DNA from: Comamonadaceae bacterium
Lineage (GTDB): Bacteria; Pseudomonadota; Gammaproteobacteria; Burkholderiales; Burkholderiaceae_C
Length of the DNA stretch: 64,000 bases
Assembly (NCBI GenBank): GCA_027483665.1
Contig: JAIXUC010000001.1
Coordinates: 56,405-120,404 of the forward strand
Direction of reading: 5' to 3'
The notes beneath the pieces are model-generated. The model worked only from the letters and a program-made list of their open reading frames with translations, ran no database searches and was not told the origin of the DNA. The position numbers and the translations under genes were made by a program. Positions 15,904 to 24,040 of this stretch are shown one piece after another (position 1 is the stretch's first letter; each line of letters starts with the position of its first letter).

Positions 15904-17276
15904 AGGGCGCTGGGGGCAAGAGCGGGCAGCGCCAGCCCATGAGCTTGCAGCGGCGCTTGCTGACCTATGTGTTGATTTGCGCGCCCCTGGTCTGGACCAT
16001 CGCCTTGGCGGTTTCTTCGGTGCGGGCGCGCGCTGAAGTCAACGAGCTGTTTGACAGCGAGATGATCCGCCTGGCGCGACAGGTGCAAGCCACACTGGTG
16101 GGCCTGCAGCCCACGCAGCAGGTTTTGGCGCCACCCCCACTCAGTGGCGAAGCCGACCTGGAAGACTTGGCGCTGGCGGTTTGGAACGCACAAGGCCAAC
16201 TGCTCTTGGTGGATCGCGAAGGCGTGCAACTGCCGCGGCAGCCAGACCGGTCGGGCTTTGTCGAGATGACCCTCGATGGCGAGGACTGGCGCGTGTACTA
16301 CTTGCAAGCACCGCGCGGCGAATGGCTGATTGCTGCGGGTCAAAAGGCCCATGAGCGCGATGAGCTGGTACTCAACTTGGTAGGCAGCCAACTGCTGCCT
16401 TGGTTCATGGTGTTGCCCGTGCTGCTGTTGGCCTTGGCTTGGGCGGTGCGGCAAGCCTTGGCCCCGGTGCGCGCCGTGGCGCAAGAGCTCAGCGCGCGCG
16501 GCTCTGACGACTTGCGACCGGTAGCGCTGGAGCCGGCACCCGCAGAAATTGCGCCGCTGCTGCGCGCCATGAATGGCTTGTTCGAGAGGGTGCAGGGCAC
16601 ATTGGCCAGAGAGCGCCGCTTCACAGCAGACGCAGCGCATGAACTTCGCACCCCTTTGGCCGTGCTGGCGGCGCAGTGGGAGGTGATGCAAGGTGCCGAT
16701 GCAGAGCCAGAGCGCCGGGCCGCAGCCGTGAAATTGGGAGCGGGCATCACCCGCATGTCGCGCTTGGTCGAGCAGATGCTGGGCTTGGCTCGGCTCGACG
16801 CCACCGAGGCCCTGCCCCGCACCAAGCCGCTGGACTGGCCAGCGCTGGTGGAGCAGGCCATGGGCGATGTGCTGCCCTTGGCCGAGCGCCGAAGCATCGA
16901 GCTGAGCGCTTCATGGCCCCAGGCCCCGGCCGTGCCGCCGCTGTGGCTGGCCGATGCCGACTTGATGGGCACACTGCTGCGCAACCTCTTGGACAACGCC
17001 GTGCGTTACGCACCGCCTGTCAGCACCGTGCTGCTGCGCATCGAGCCCGACCGACTGTGCGTGGAGAACGACGGCGCGCCGCTGTCACCCGCGCAATTGC
17101 AGCGCTTGGGCGAGCGCTTTCAGCGCATTGACGGACAAGCCGAATCGGGCAGTGGCCTGGGGGTGTCGATTGCGCGACGCATCGCCACGCTGCACGGTTT
17201 GGTGCTGACACATCGCGCTCGCGACGATGGCCAAGGCGTGGTGGCCGAGTTGCTGCAAGGCCCCACGCTGGCCTGA
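15900..17276 (+). CDS. Sensor histidine kinase (PmrB/QseC-like)
   Basis: The protein is 458 aa. Two membrane spans (about 20-40 and 164-183) bracket a periplasmic sensor domain of about 120 residues. A short HAMP-like linker precedes the dimerisation domain with phosphoacceptor His247 in AAHELRTPLA. The ATPase domain has N-box RNLLDNAVRYA (near 362) and G-box GSGLGVSIARRIATLHG. The sensor domain has no CACHE or PAS signature that I recognise; layout and size fit the 2CSK_N group of TctE/QseC kinases. It forms an operon with the regulator gene upstream and ends 23 bp from the stop of the convergent TPR gene. Confidence 0.93.
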   Translation: MKGAGGKSGQRQPMSLQRRLLTYVLICAPLVWTIALAVSSVRARAEVNELFDSEMIRLARQVQATLVGLQPTQQVLAPPPLSGEADLEDLALAVWNAQGQLLLVDREGVQLPRQPDRSGFVEMTLDGEDWRVYYLQAPRGEWLIAAGQKAHERDELVLNLVGSQLLPWFMVLPVLLLALAWAVRQALAPVRAVAQELSARGSDDLRPVALEPAPAEIAPLLRAMNGLFERVQGTLARERRFTADAAHELRTPLAVLAAQWEVMQGADAEPERRAAAVKLGAGITRMSRLVEQMLGLARLDATEALPRTKPLDWPALVEQAMGDVLPLAERRSIELSASWPQAPAVPPLWLADADLMGTLLRNLLDNAVRYAPPVSTVLLRIEPDRLCVENDGAPLSPAQLQRLGERFQRIDGQAESGSGLGVSIARRIATLHGLVLTHRARDDGQGVVAELLQGPTLA

Positions 17277-17299
17277 GATGGCCCGTTCGCGGTCAGACT

Positions 17300-17950
17300 T
17301 CAGTTGGCCTTGACGCGGGCCAAGAGCGCGCGCGCTTCTTCTCTGCGGCCCGCATCGGCCACTTGACGGCCTGGTCGCGCTGGGGCGGCCAAGGCGCGCT
17401 CGAGGTAGGCGACGGCTTCTTGTTCTTTTTTGGTCTCGACCAAAAACTCACCGTAGAAGAAATTGGCGTCGATGCCCTGTGGGCTGATGGCCAGCGCACG
17501 GCGCAGCAGGTCTTCGGCACGGGCCTTGTCACCGAAGCCAATCGGCCAGCCCGGCACTTTGTAGTAAAGCACGCCCAAGCTGCCGTAGGCCGAGCCGTCC
17601 AGCGCTTGGCCGTCGATCTGAATGGCTTGCTCGTACATGCCTTTGGCCTGCTTGACCAAGCCCAAAGCACCCAGACCGCCCTTCTCGCCTGCGAGTGAGC
17701 TGAGCACGATGCCTTCCCACACCAAGGGCTCGCTGCGGCCTGCATGGGCCAGCGTCACCTCGTGCGCTTTGAGCGACAGCACTTCGAACTTCTTCACGCG
17801 CTCGGCGGCTGGGGTCTGGTAGCGGATGACTTCCCAATCGCGCTGCACATCGGCCACTGCGTCGTCCACCGGGCCGGCGGCTGCGAGCAATGGCCAAGCC
17901 AAAGCCAAGGCGATGAGGCGGGCGAGGCGCTGGGGTGGGCGGGTTTTCAT
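17300..17950 (-). CDS. Exported TPR-like protein, last gene of the hemolysin/ligase operon
   Basis: The protein is 216 aa with an N-terminal signal peptide (LIALALAWPLLAAA, about 12-25), so it is probably periplasmic. Two or three TPR-like helix pairs follow, visible in ALGLVKQAKGMYEQAIQIDG, KARAEDLLRRALAISPQG and EQEAVAYLERALAA. The conserved block GSAYGSLGVLYYKVPGWPIGFGD is typical of a group of uncharacterised periplasmic proteins. It overlaps the SDR gene by ATGA. As the only exported member of the operon it might carry or present the product, but that is a guess. Confidence 0.8.
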   Translation of the reverse strand: MKTRPPQRLARLIALALAWPLLAAAGPVDDAVADVQRDWEVIRYQTPAAERVKKFEVLSLKAHEVTLAHAGRSEPLVWEGIVLSSLAGEKGGLGALGLVKQAKGMYEQAIQIDGQALDGSAYGSLGVLYYKVPGWPIGFGDKARAEDLLRRALAISPQGIDANFFYGEFLVETKKEQEAVAYLERALAAPARPGRQVADAGRREEARALLARVKAN

Positions 17951-18789
17951 GAGGGGCTCCTGGCTGAAGTGGGGGTGGCAATCGGTGCGGGAACGGGGGC
18001 GGCTGTGCTTGGCTGCAGGTGGCGGCTGTGCTTGCGAAAGGCGCTGTCCAGCAGCGGACCAACCAGCCCGTTGAGGCGCACGGCCAAGCGCTCCGGCCAG
18101 CCCATGAATCGCTCGGCATCGGCGCTGTCCAGCAGTGCCAGCAGGGCTTGCGCCACGTGCTGTGGAGAGTCCATGGCGCTGCCTGTTGCGCGGTTGTAGG
18201 CCTCAACCGCGCTGCTGTTGAAGCCCGTGCGTGTGCTGCGCGGCGCCAAGATCTGTACGCGAATCGGGGTGTCGGCCAGCTCACGACGCAGCGCCTCTGC
18301 AAAGCCGTGTAAGCCGGCCTTGCTGGCGCCGTACAGGGCAAAGCCCGGCAAGCCGATGCGCCCCAAAGCAGAGCCCACCAACACCACACGCGCTTGTGGA
18401 ACGCGGCCTAAGTGCGGCAGCAAGGCGCGCGTCAGCGCCATGGGCGCCCACAGGTTGCAGCGCAAGACCTGCTCCATGTGCTCTGGCGTGGTGTCTGCGA
18501 GGGTGCCGAAAGCCGGCTCGCCGGCTGCATGCACCAACACGTTGGCGCCCCACTCAGCAGCCGCATGCGAGACCGCGGCGACGCCCGCTGTGGAAGTCAG
18601 GTCAGCCGTGATCCAAGCCAGGCCGCTCTGCCGGGGCATGTTGGCATCGGACGAAGCGGGTGCGGGCTGCAGACGACGGCTCACGCCCAGCACCGCGTAA
18701 CCCCTGGCCAGCAAGGCTGTGGCCATGGCCTGTCCAATGCCACCGCTGGCACCGGTGAGCAGCACGCGGGTTGCAGCCGGGGTGATCAA
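17947..18789 (-). CDS. Short-chain dehydrogenase/reductase
   Basis: Classical NAD(P)-dependent SDR, 280 aa, with cofactor motif TGASGGIG (12-19), NxxG-like VHAAG, and a complete catalytic tetrad Asn112, Ser140, Tyr153 and Lys157 (YGASK). The C-terminal 60 residues (PERLAVRLNGLVGPLLDSAFRKH) resemble SDRs annotated as acting on lipid-like substrates. The gene overlaps both neighbours by ATGA. In the operon it would reduce or oxidise a carbonyl made by, or feeding into, the ligase and oxidase steps. The substrate cannot be read from the sequence. Confidence 0.92.
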   Translation of the reverse strand: MITPAATRVLLTGASGGIGQAMATALLARGYAVLGVSRRLQPAPASSDANMPRQSGLAWITADLTSTAGVAAVSHAAAEWGANVLVHAAGEPAFGTLADTTPEHMEQVLRCNLWAPMALTRALLPHLGRVPQARVVLVGSALGRIGLPGFALYGASKAGLHGFAEALRRELADTPIRVQILAPRSTRTGFNSSAVEAYNRATGSAMDSPQHVAQALLALLDSADAERFMGWPERLAVRLNGLVGPLLDSAFRKHSRHLQPSTAAPVPAPIATPTSARSPS

Positions 18790-19535
18790 ACGACCCCCTC
18801 TGCGCTCGGCAGTCGCGCGCCTGTCGGCTCCGTCGCTTGGGCCGCACCTTGGGCCGCACGTTGGGCTGTTGCTTGGGCCTGGGCTTGCGGTAGCGGCAAG
18901 CTGCGAAAAACGTCGCCGTACAAGCGGTAGAAGGCCTTGGCCGCGTGAACGATGGCGGCTTGGTCGGATGGGTCTTCTATGCGGTCCATCAGCAGCTCGA
19001 AGTGCGCGGTGTGTTCTTGGTCCAAGGTGCCGTGCGAGCGCAGGTAGCTGAAAGCAGCGTCGGGCAAAGACAGTGGTTTCTGGATGGCGTCAGCCGCCAT
19101 CAGCGCCAACGACACGCTGGTGCCTTCCAGCACATGCACCATGCCGAAAAAGCCCAGCGGGTTCGCCCGTGCGATGGTGTCGTAGGCATAGGCCACCATC
19201 ACCTCGGTGACATGCCCAGGCTGGCCATGGCGCACCGCCTGCGCGTTGCCGCCGCAGGCCGCGATGTCGTTCAAGATCCACTCGTCGTGGCCCTGCTCTT
19301 CCTCGATGTACTCGGCCAGCGCCTCGTCCAACCAACGGTTGCGCGCTGGCAAAGCAGCTTGCGTGGCACGCAACAACGGCACGGTGTGGCGCACGTGGTG
19401 GTAAGCCTCACCCAGAAAAGCCAAGTAGCTGGGCAAAGAGACCTCGCCACGCAGCGCACCCAAGATGATGGGCGTGGCCAGGAGCCCTTGGCGCGAGGCG
19501 ACGCATTCCTGGACCAGACGGTTGTAGAAACTCAT
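18786..19535 (-). CDS. TenA-like/haem-oxygenase-like iron-dependent enzyme (HDO superfamily)
   Basis: The protein is 249 aa and all-helical. The metal-ligand pattern of haem-oxygenase-like diiron oxidases is present: Glu80 and His83 in EEEQGHDEW, His134/Glu137 in HVLEGTS, and Asp172, His175 and His178 in LDQEHTAHF. Members of this superfamily include UndA, which makes 1-undecene from lauric acid, and several N-oxygenases; many are misnamed TenA transcriptional regulators. Thiaminase TenA lacks the extra ligands seen here. The last 30 residues are a Gln/Ala tail. The gene overlaps the ligase and SDR genes by ATGA each. A role in oxidising the acyl group activated by the ligase is plausible but unproven. 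Confidence 0.82.
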   Translation of the reverse strand: MSFYNRLVQECVASRQGLLATPIILGALRGEVSLPSYLAFLGEAYHHVRHTVPLLRATQAALPARNRWLDEALAEYIEEEQGHDEWILNDIAACGGNAQAVRHGQPGHVTEVMVAYAYDTIARANPLGFFGMVHVLEGTSVSLALMAADAIQKPLSLPDAAFSYLRSHGTLDQEHTAHFELLMDRIEDPSDQAAIVHAAKAFYRLYGDVFRSLPLPQAQAQATAQRAAQGAAQATEPTGARLPSAEGVV

Positions 19536-21154
19536 GGTGTGCTGACCTGTTGGGTGAGTGGTTTGAAAGACGTGTTGAGCGATGCGTTAGACGAAGCGAT
19601 AGACAACGCGTTGGAAGACGCGTTGAACGACGCATTGAGGGGCATGTGGTGCGCCAAGGCCACGGCCTCGCGCCGTGGTCTGCCATTGGCTGTGGCCATG
19701 CCGCTGGCCGCATCGAACGGGTGTTGGGCCTGCACCCAATGCCCTATGCGGGCGTAGTCGGGCAAGCTTTGATTGGCGTGCGCCACGGCCTGTGCCAAGG
19801 CCTGTTCCATCGAAGCCAACTGCGCCTCACTGGTGCCAGAACCCGCAGGCCACAGCACCGCAGACAGGCTGGCCTGCCCCTCACCAAAGACCACGGCTTG
19901 CGCCACGGCGGGCGACTGCATCAGCGCCAGCTCCACCCACTCGGGTGAAACGTTGCGACCAAACGCGGTGATTAGCACATGCTTCTGGCGACCGCGCAGG
20001 TGAACAAAGCCGTCTTCATCGACATGCCCCAGATCGCCGGTGGGCCACCACGCGGGCACGGGCGCTTGGCTGCCCAAGTAGCCCAGAAACAAGCTACCCG
20101 CAATTTCAAGCTCGCCATCGGGGGCCACGCGCACCTGGGCGTGCGGCAAGGCACGGCCCACGCTGCCCAGGCGCTCGAAGGTGGGCAGGTTCAGCGTCTG
20201 AACCGACGCGCCCTCCGACAAACCCCAGCCTTCGGCAACCGGCACGCCCAAAGCCTGGGCGGCGCGCAGAACCTCCACCCCGACAGCAGCGCCGCCAACG
20301 GCCACCAAGCGCAGGCCGTCTGGCGCACGCTGGCCGGTGCGCGCCAAGTGGGCGCACCAGGCCCGCAGCATCTGCGGCAGCAAGATCAGGCTGTTGGGGC
20401 GGTGGGCGCGCACGGCGTGGTCGAAGGTGGCTGCGTCAAAACGCGATGAGCCTTGCAGCCCCAACTCGGACAGCGGCGGCACCAGCAGCAGCACGCCTTG
20501 CTGGCGCGCGGCAGCCATGCCGCTCAGGTTTTCCAGCAACACCGCGTGCGGCAAGGCGCTCAGGTGGCGCTCAATGCCCAGCGGCGCGAGTGCTTGCGCG
20601 ACCCCTGCCACCACGCGCTGCATGGCAGCAGCACCCAGGCACACGCCTTTGGGTTGGCCGGTGGTGCCCGAGGTGAAGGTGATCTTGGCCGTGCCCTCAG
20701 GCAAAGGTATGGGGGTAAAAGGCAAGGCGGCAAAAGGCAGCTTCGCATAGAGCAAAGGCTCGCCCGCCACATCCATGGCGCGCCACTGCGGGGCAGGCAC
20801 GGCAGGTGCGGCAGAAGGCCACGCCAGCTTGCTTTTCATCGCGTTCAAGGCCAGTGGCGCCATGACCAGCGTGTCCACACCGGCCGCCTGCAAGGCGTGC
20901 AAGAGTTGCGCGGGGCTGAAAAACGGCGGCAGCGGCACGTGAACCACACCGGCGCGCGCGGCGGCCTCATCCAGCGCGACCACGGCGGCCCCGTTGTCCA
21001 TGACGGTGGCCAAGCGGCGGCAGTGCAAGCCTTCCAGCGTTTGCCGAGTGGCTTCAACCGCTGCCTCAAAGCCAGCAGCAGACCACACCACCGAGCCGTT
21101 GCTGAGCACCGGCTGTGCCCCCATTGGTTGGGGTAGCGATGACAAGGTGCTCAT
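19532..21154 (-). CDS. AMP-dependent acyl synthetase/ligase
   Basis: Adenylate-forming enzyme of 540 aa. The phosphate loop TSGTTGQPKG is at 161-170, followed by the aromatic/acyl pocket region VAVGGAAVG, A5 motif GWGLSEGA, and A7/A8 motifs WWPTGDLGHVDEDGF and GRQKHVLITAFGRNVSPEWVE. At the A10 position the expected lysine of NGK is arginine (ATANGRPRRE, about Arg492). After that comes a 37-residue tail made of repeated Asn-Ala-Ser units. ATG 21154 overlaps the upstream stop (ATGA). It is shorter than typical long-chain acyl-CoA synthetases; the substrate is probably a fatty acid or similar carboxylate. Confidence 0.9.
   Translation of the reverse strand: MSTLSSLPQPMGAQPVLSNGSVVWSAAGFEAAVEATRQTLEGLHCRRLATVMDNGAAVVALDEAAARAGVVHVPLPPFFSPAQLLHALQAAGVDTLVMAPLALNAMKSKLAWPSAAPAVPAPQWRAMDVAGEPLLYAKLPFAALPFTPIPLPEGTAKITFTSGTTGQPKGVCLGAAAMQRVVAGVAQALAPLGIERHLSALPHAVLLENLSGMAAARQQGVLLLVPPLSELGLQGSSRFDAATFDHAVRAHRPNSLILLPQMLRAWCAHLARTGQRAPDGLRLVAVGGAAVGVEVLRAAQALGVPVAEGWGLSEGASVQTLNLPTFERLGSVGRALPHAQVRVAPDGELEIAGSLFLGYLGSQAPVPAWWPTGDLGHVDEDGFVHLRGRQKHVLITAFGRNVSPEWVELALMQSPAVAQAVVFGEGQASLSAVLWPAGSGTSEAQLASMEQALAQAVAHANQSLPDYARIGHWVQAQHPFDAASGMATANGRPRREAVALAHHMPLNASFNASSNALSIASSNASLNTSFKPLTQQVSTP
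19559..19645. repeat. Degenerate tandem repeat in the 3' end of the ligase gene
   Basis: Imperfect units of about 12-15 bp related to GCGTTGGAAGAC on the plus strand are arrayed head to tail. On the coding strand they specify serial Asn-Ala-Ser/Leu residues (NASFNASSNALSIASSNASL). The repeat lies after the last catalytic motif and ends just before the stop, so length changes should not affect catalysis. Confidence 0.65.
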
Positions 21155-21756
21155 GCACAAGCCCTGGGGCGCGACAGTGCAGCCAGCGCCGGGCCGATCT
21201 GGCCCGCCAGCACCACGGGGTGGTGGTCGTAGTAGCTGCCCCAATGGCTGGCGTCGTTGCCCAGCAAGGCGGGGTCTGCCACGCCCAAGGCCAGCGGAAT
21301 GACGCCCAGCCGCACGAACAATCGGCGCAGCTCTTCAGTGAGTGTGCTGACCACCCACTGATAGCCGCGCTCGGCCAGGTGTGGCCCCAACAAAAGAATC
21401 AGCCGTCGGCCTTCGCCAGCCTTTTGTGTCGCGAGGTGGCCGACTTCCACAATCTGCGAGCGCTGCGGCATGGACGCCGAGCCGCTGGCCAAGCGGTGCT
21501 GCACGGGCTGGGGCAGGTAGCGCTCCAGAAAGAGTGGCTCTTCGCTGGCCACGCGGTAGCCCGCCGCAGCCAGCAGCTGCCCGTTGGCGTCACGCAGGCT
21601 GACCAACATCGGCGCAAAGGCCTGCACCTGAGCACCGAAGCGCGTCGAATACACCGCACGGATGAATGCCTCGACTTCGGCGCGTTGCGCGCTGCCCACC
21701 GGGTGGGTGTGGATGATCGGCTGATCAGCCGAGTCCGTCATCGCCATCGCCAACAT
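21151..21756 (-). CDS. Thermostable hemolysin family protein (PF12261 type)
   Basis: The protein is 201 aa and is the first gene of the operon. The family is recognised by FIRAVYSTRFGAQVQAFAPMLV, GYRVASEEPLFLERYLPQP, the central IVEVGHLATQKAGEGRRL, TEELRRLFVRLGVIPLALGVA and the C-terminal HWGSYYDHHPVVLAGQI. The family name comes from a Vibrio protein, but the fold is usually grouped with GNAT-like acyltransferases, so an acyl transfer role is more likely than membrane lysis. Start ATG 21756 is fixed by a perfect AAGGAGGA (21760-21767) 3 nt upstream; longer starts lack a ribosome-binding site. Confidence 0.87.
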   Translation of the reverse strand: MLAMAMTDSADQPIIHTHPVGSAQRAEVEAFIRAVYSTRFGAQVQAFAPMLVSLRDANGQLLAAAGYRVASEEPLFLERYLPQPVQHRLASGSASMPQRSQIVEVGHLATQKAGEGRRLILLLGPHLAERGYQWVVSTLTEELRRLFVRLGVIPLALGVADPALLGNDASHWGSYYDHHPVVLAGQIGPALAALSRPRACA

Positions 21757-21817
21757 CGCTCCTCCTTGCCTTGGGCCCGGGTGGGCTGAATCTGAGGCGC
21801 GATGGTGGCGGGGTGGC

Positions 21818-21834
21818 ATTAAGGGCGCCTTAAG
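21818..21834 (-). promoter_or_regulatory. PmrA/QseB-type regulator box upstream of the five-gene operon
   Basis: On the minus strand the sequence reads CTTAAG-GCGCC-CTTAAT: two direct hexamers with a 5-bp spacer, the arrangement described for PmrA/QseB response regulators. It lies 61 bp upstream of the start codon of the first gene. A weak -10-like CAGATT follows 23 bp after the second half-site, a distance typical of activated promoters of this class. The same bases also form an inverted repeat (TTAAGG-GCG-CCTTAA), so a palindrome-binding repressor is the alternative reading. Confidence 0.6.
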
Positions 21835-21942
21835 TGGTGCTTGGCGACCTGTCTGCTGGCGCTCTACTGACGGGTGGGTTTGGTGCTGCGGCGTCTGCTA
21901 GCGCCGCTCTGACTTGGTGGTGTCGCGCGGCACGACGGGGGG

Positions 21943-22138
21943 CTGGCTCCAGCGGGTGGGGTGTGCTGCAAAGCGAAGTCAAGGAGGAGGCTTTGGCCGC
22001 AGGCCAAGGCCGGAGGACATGAGCGGCGCAGTACACCCCACCCGTTGGAGCCTGAAGGGAAGCTTCCCCCGTCGGAGCAAGAAGGCAAGGTTCCCCAGTT
22101 GGAGCCTGAAGGGAAACCTCCCCCGGTGCAGGCCTGAG
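21943..22138. repeat. Palindromic intergenic repeat, copy B (with internal duplication)
   Basis: An inverted pair (GGCTCCAGCGGGTGGGGTGT at 21945-21964 and its near-complement at 22028-22054) encloses a smaller hairpin GGCTTTGGCCGCAGGCC. The right part, from GCGGCGCAG at 22023, matches copy A at 15098-15168. The module GTTGGAGCCTGAAGGGAA then occurs a second time at about 22098-22115, with a diverged unit between. It occupies most of the 416-bp gap between the hemolysin-family gene and purT and ends 34 bp before the purT ATG. Confidence 0.7.
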
Positions 22139-22172
22139 AGAACACCGAGCCAGCTGCCAGAATTCGCCCACC

Positions 22173-23378
22173 ATGCACCTGCCACTCACCACGCCCCTGC
22201 AGCCCCACTCCACACGCGTCATGCTGCTGGGCAGCGGCGAATTGGGTAAAGAGGTGCTGATTGCCTTGCAGCGGTTCGGCGTAGAGACCATCGCGGTCGA
22301 CCGCTACGAGCACGCACCAGGCCAGCAAGTGGCGCACCGCGCGCACACCATCGCCATGAACGACCCCGCGCAATTGCGTGCGCTCATCGAGCGCGAGCGC
22401 CCGCACTTGGTGGTGCCAGAGATCGAGGCCATTGCCACTGCGGAGCTCGAAGCGATGGAGGCCGAAGGTTTGGTCCGTGTCATTCCCACGGCGCGGGCTG
22501 CACGCCTGACCATGGACCGCGAAGGCATTCGCAAGTTGGCCGCCGAGACCTTGGGCCTGCCAACCAGCCCCTACCGCTTCTGCGATTCCTTGGCGGAGTT
22601 GCAAGCCGCCATCGATGGTGGCATTGGCTACCCGTGCATCATCAAGCCGGTCATGAGCAGCTCGGGCAAGGGCCAGAGCAAGGTCGATGGGCCAAGTGAT
22701 GTAGCCGCAGCTTGGGCTCACGCCATGGCCGGTGGGCGGGTGGGCGCTGGCCGGGTCATCGTCGAAGGCTTCATCGACTTTGAGCACGAGATCACGCTGC
22801 TCACCGTGCGCGCCTTGGGTGAAGGTGGTGAGGTGCAGACCTCGTTTTGCGAGCCCATTGGCCACATCCAGGTGCAGGGCGACTACGTGGAGAGCTGGCA
22901 GCCCCACGCCATGCCGGTGGCCACGCTGCACCGGGCGCAAGCGGTGGCGCGTGCTGTGACTGACAACCTGGGTGGCTTGGGGCTGTTTGGCGTGGAGTTG
23001 TTCATCAAGGGCGATCGGGTCTGGTTCAGCGAGGTCAGCCCGCGCCCGCACGACACCGGCATGGTCACCATGGCCACTCAATGGCAAAGCGAGTTCGAGT
23101 TGCATGCCCGTGCCATCCTGGGCCTGCCGGTGGACACGCGTCTGAAAAGCCCGGGGGCCAGCGCTGTCATTTATGGCGGTGTCGACGCCCGGGGGCTGGT
23201 GTTCGACGGTGTGGCCGAAGCCTTGGCAGAGGCAGGCACCGACATTCGCCTGTTCGGCAAACCCGAGAGCTTTGTGAAGCGGCGCATGGGCGTGGCCTTG
23301 GCGTTTGCCGACGACGTGCAAGCAGCCCGCTCCAAGGCCAAACGTTCAGCGGCGCTGGTGCGACCGCGAGCGGCTTGA
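22173..23378 (+). CDS. purT: Formate-dependent phosphoribosylglycinamide formyltransferase PurT
   Basis: ATP-grasp enzyme that formylates GAR using formate and ATP in purine synthesis, an alternative to folate-dependent PurN. The protein is 401 aa (E. coli 392). Signature segments are [48 protein letters not shown], the ATP-grasp [16 protein letters not shown], and the metal-binding [16 protein letters not shown] stretch [16 protein letters not shown] strong bidirectional terminator follows within 10 bp of the stop. It stands alone, away from other pur genes. Confidence 0.97.
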   Translation: MHLPLTTPLQPHSTRVMLLGSGELGKEVLIALQRFGVETIAVDRYEHAPGQQVAHRAHTIAMNDPAQLRALIERERPHLVVPEIEAIATAELEAMEAEGLVRVIPTARAARLTMDREGIRKLAAETLGLPTSPYRFCDSLAELQAAIDGGIGYPCIIKPVMSSSGKGQSKVDGPSDVAAAWAHAMAGGRVGAGRVIVEGFIDFEHEITLLTVRALGEGGEVQTSFCEPIGHIQVQGDYVESWQPHAMPVATLHRAQAVARAVTDNLGGLGLFGVELFIKGDRVWFSEVSPRPHDTGMVTMATQWQSEFELHARAILGLPVDTRLKSPGASAVIYGGVDARGLVFDGVAEALAEAGTDIRLFGKPESFVKRRMGVALAFADDVQAARSKAKRSAALVRPRAA

Positions 23379-23385
23379 GGCAACA

Positions 23386-23413
23386 AAAAAGCCCGCTGGT
23401 AAGCGGGCTTTTG
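23386..23413. terminator. Bidirectional intrinsic terminator between purT and tRNA-fMet
   Basis: The stem AAGCCCGCT (23389-23397) pairs with AGCGGGCTT (23402-23410) around a GGTA loop. An A-run sits on the left and a T-run on the right, so it can end purT transcription on the plus strand and the tRNA transcript on the minus strand. Confidence 0.85.
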
Positions 23414-23438
23414 ATGCGCGGGTGGGGCCCGCTTTGTT

Positions 23439-23515
<77 letters not shown>

Positions 23516-23722
23516 GCGAAGTGTCGATCATACACCGAAGGTCGGCGTGCTTCACTGGCGCCGGTCTCCACCCGGCCCGCAAGCAGGCCACCACACGCTG
23601 CGAGCGACAGCGCACAGACTTCTGCAGACCCCCGACTTACAAGCTAATAGCCGCTTGATTCATGCACTCGTTGGTGCGCCAAGCCGAGGCACTATGTCAG
23701 CCACCTCATGTCAGGAAACACC

Positions 23723-23998
23723 ATGCACACCACCGCTCTATCTACCTCAGACAACGCCACTGCAACAAACAGCCGCTCGCGCGTGGGCCACGCAGCTTTG
23801 CTCTGCTGCATCGGCTTGGTATCCCTCACCCTCGGCGGGTGTGCGGGCATGTCGGCCAGAGACCGAAACACCACCACCGGTGCCGTGATTGGCGGCGCAG
23901 CCGGTGCCATCTTGTCGGGCGGAAGCGCTGTCGGCACGGTAGGCGGCGCAGCCGTCGGGGGCGTCATTGGCAACCAAATCGACCCCAACAAGAAGTAA
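23723..23998 (+). CDS. Small glycine-zipper lipoprotein
   Basis: The protein is 91 aa. A signal peptide with lipobox LTLGGC is followed by a glycine-zipper segment (TTGAVIGGAAGAILSGGSAVGTVGGAAVGGVIGNQID) that forms paired helices in membranes. Such proteins (YMGG-like/SlyB-like) are outer-membrane lipoproteins linked to envelope stress. ATG 23723 is preferred over 23708 because AGGAAA lies 5 nt before it. A clear terminator follows. Confidence 0.85.
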   Translation: MHTTALSTSDNATATNSRSRVGHAALLCCIGLVSLTLGGCAGMSARDRNTTTGAVIGGAAGAILSGGSAVGTVGGAAVGGVIGNQIDPNKK

Positions 23999-24005
23999 GG
24001 TACGC

Positions 24006-24040
24006 GCCGGAGCGATGAACCATTGCTCCGGCCTTTTTTT
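24006..24040 (+). terminator. Intrinsic terminator after the glycine-zipper gene
   Basis: GCCGGAGC (24006-24013) pairs with GCTCCGGC (24025-24032), with further pairing ATG/CAT in the loop, and seven T residues follow. The T-run ends at the base directly before the ATG of the next gene. Confidence 0.85.

Noticed and set aside
18786..19535. TenA transcriptional regulator or thiaminase
   Set aside because: The extra His/Glu/Asp ligands of diiron HDO proteins are present and no thiamine genes are nearby.
21151..21756. A true haemolytic toxin
   Set aside because: No signal peptide or membrane-inserting segment; the operon context and likely GNAT-like fold point to an enzyme.
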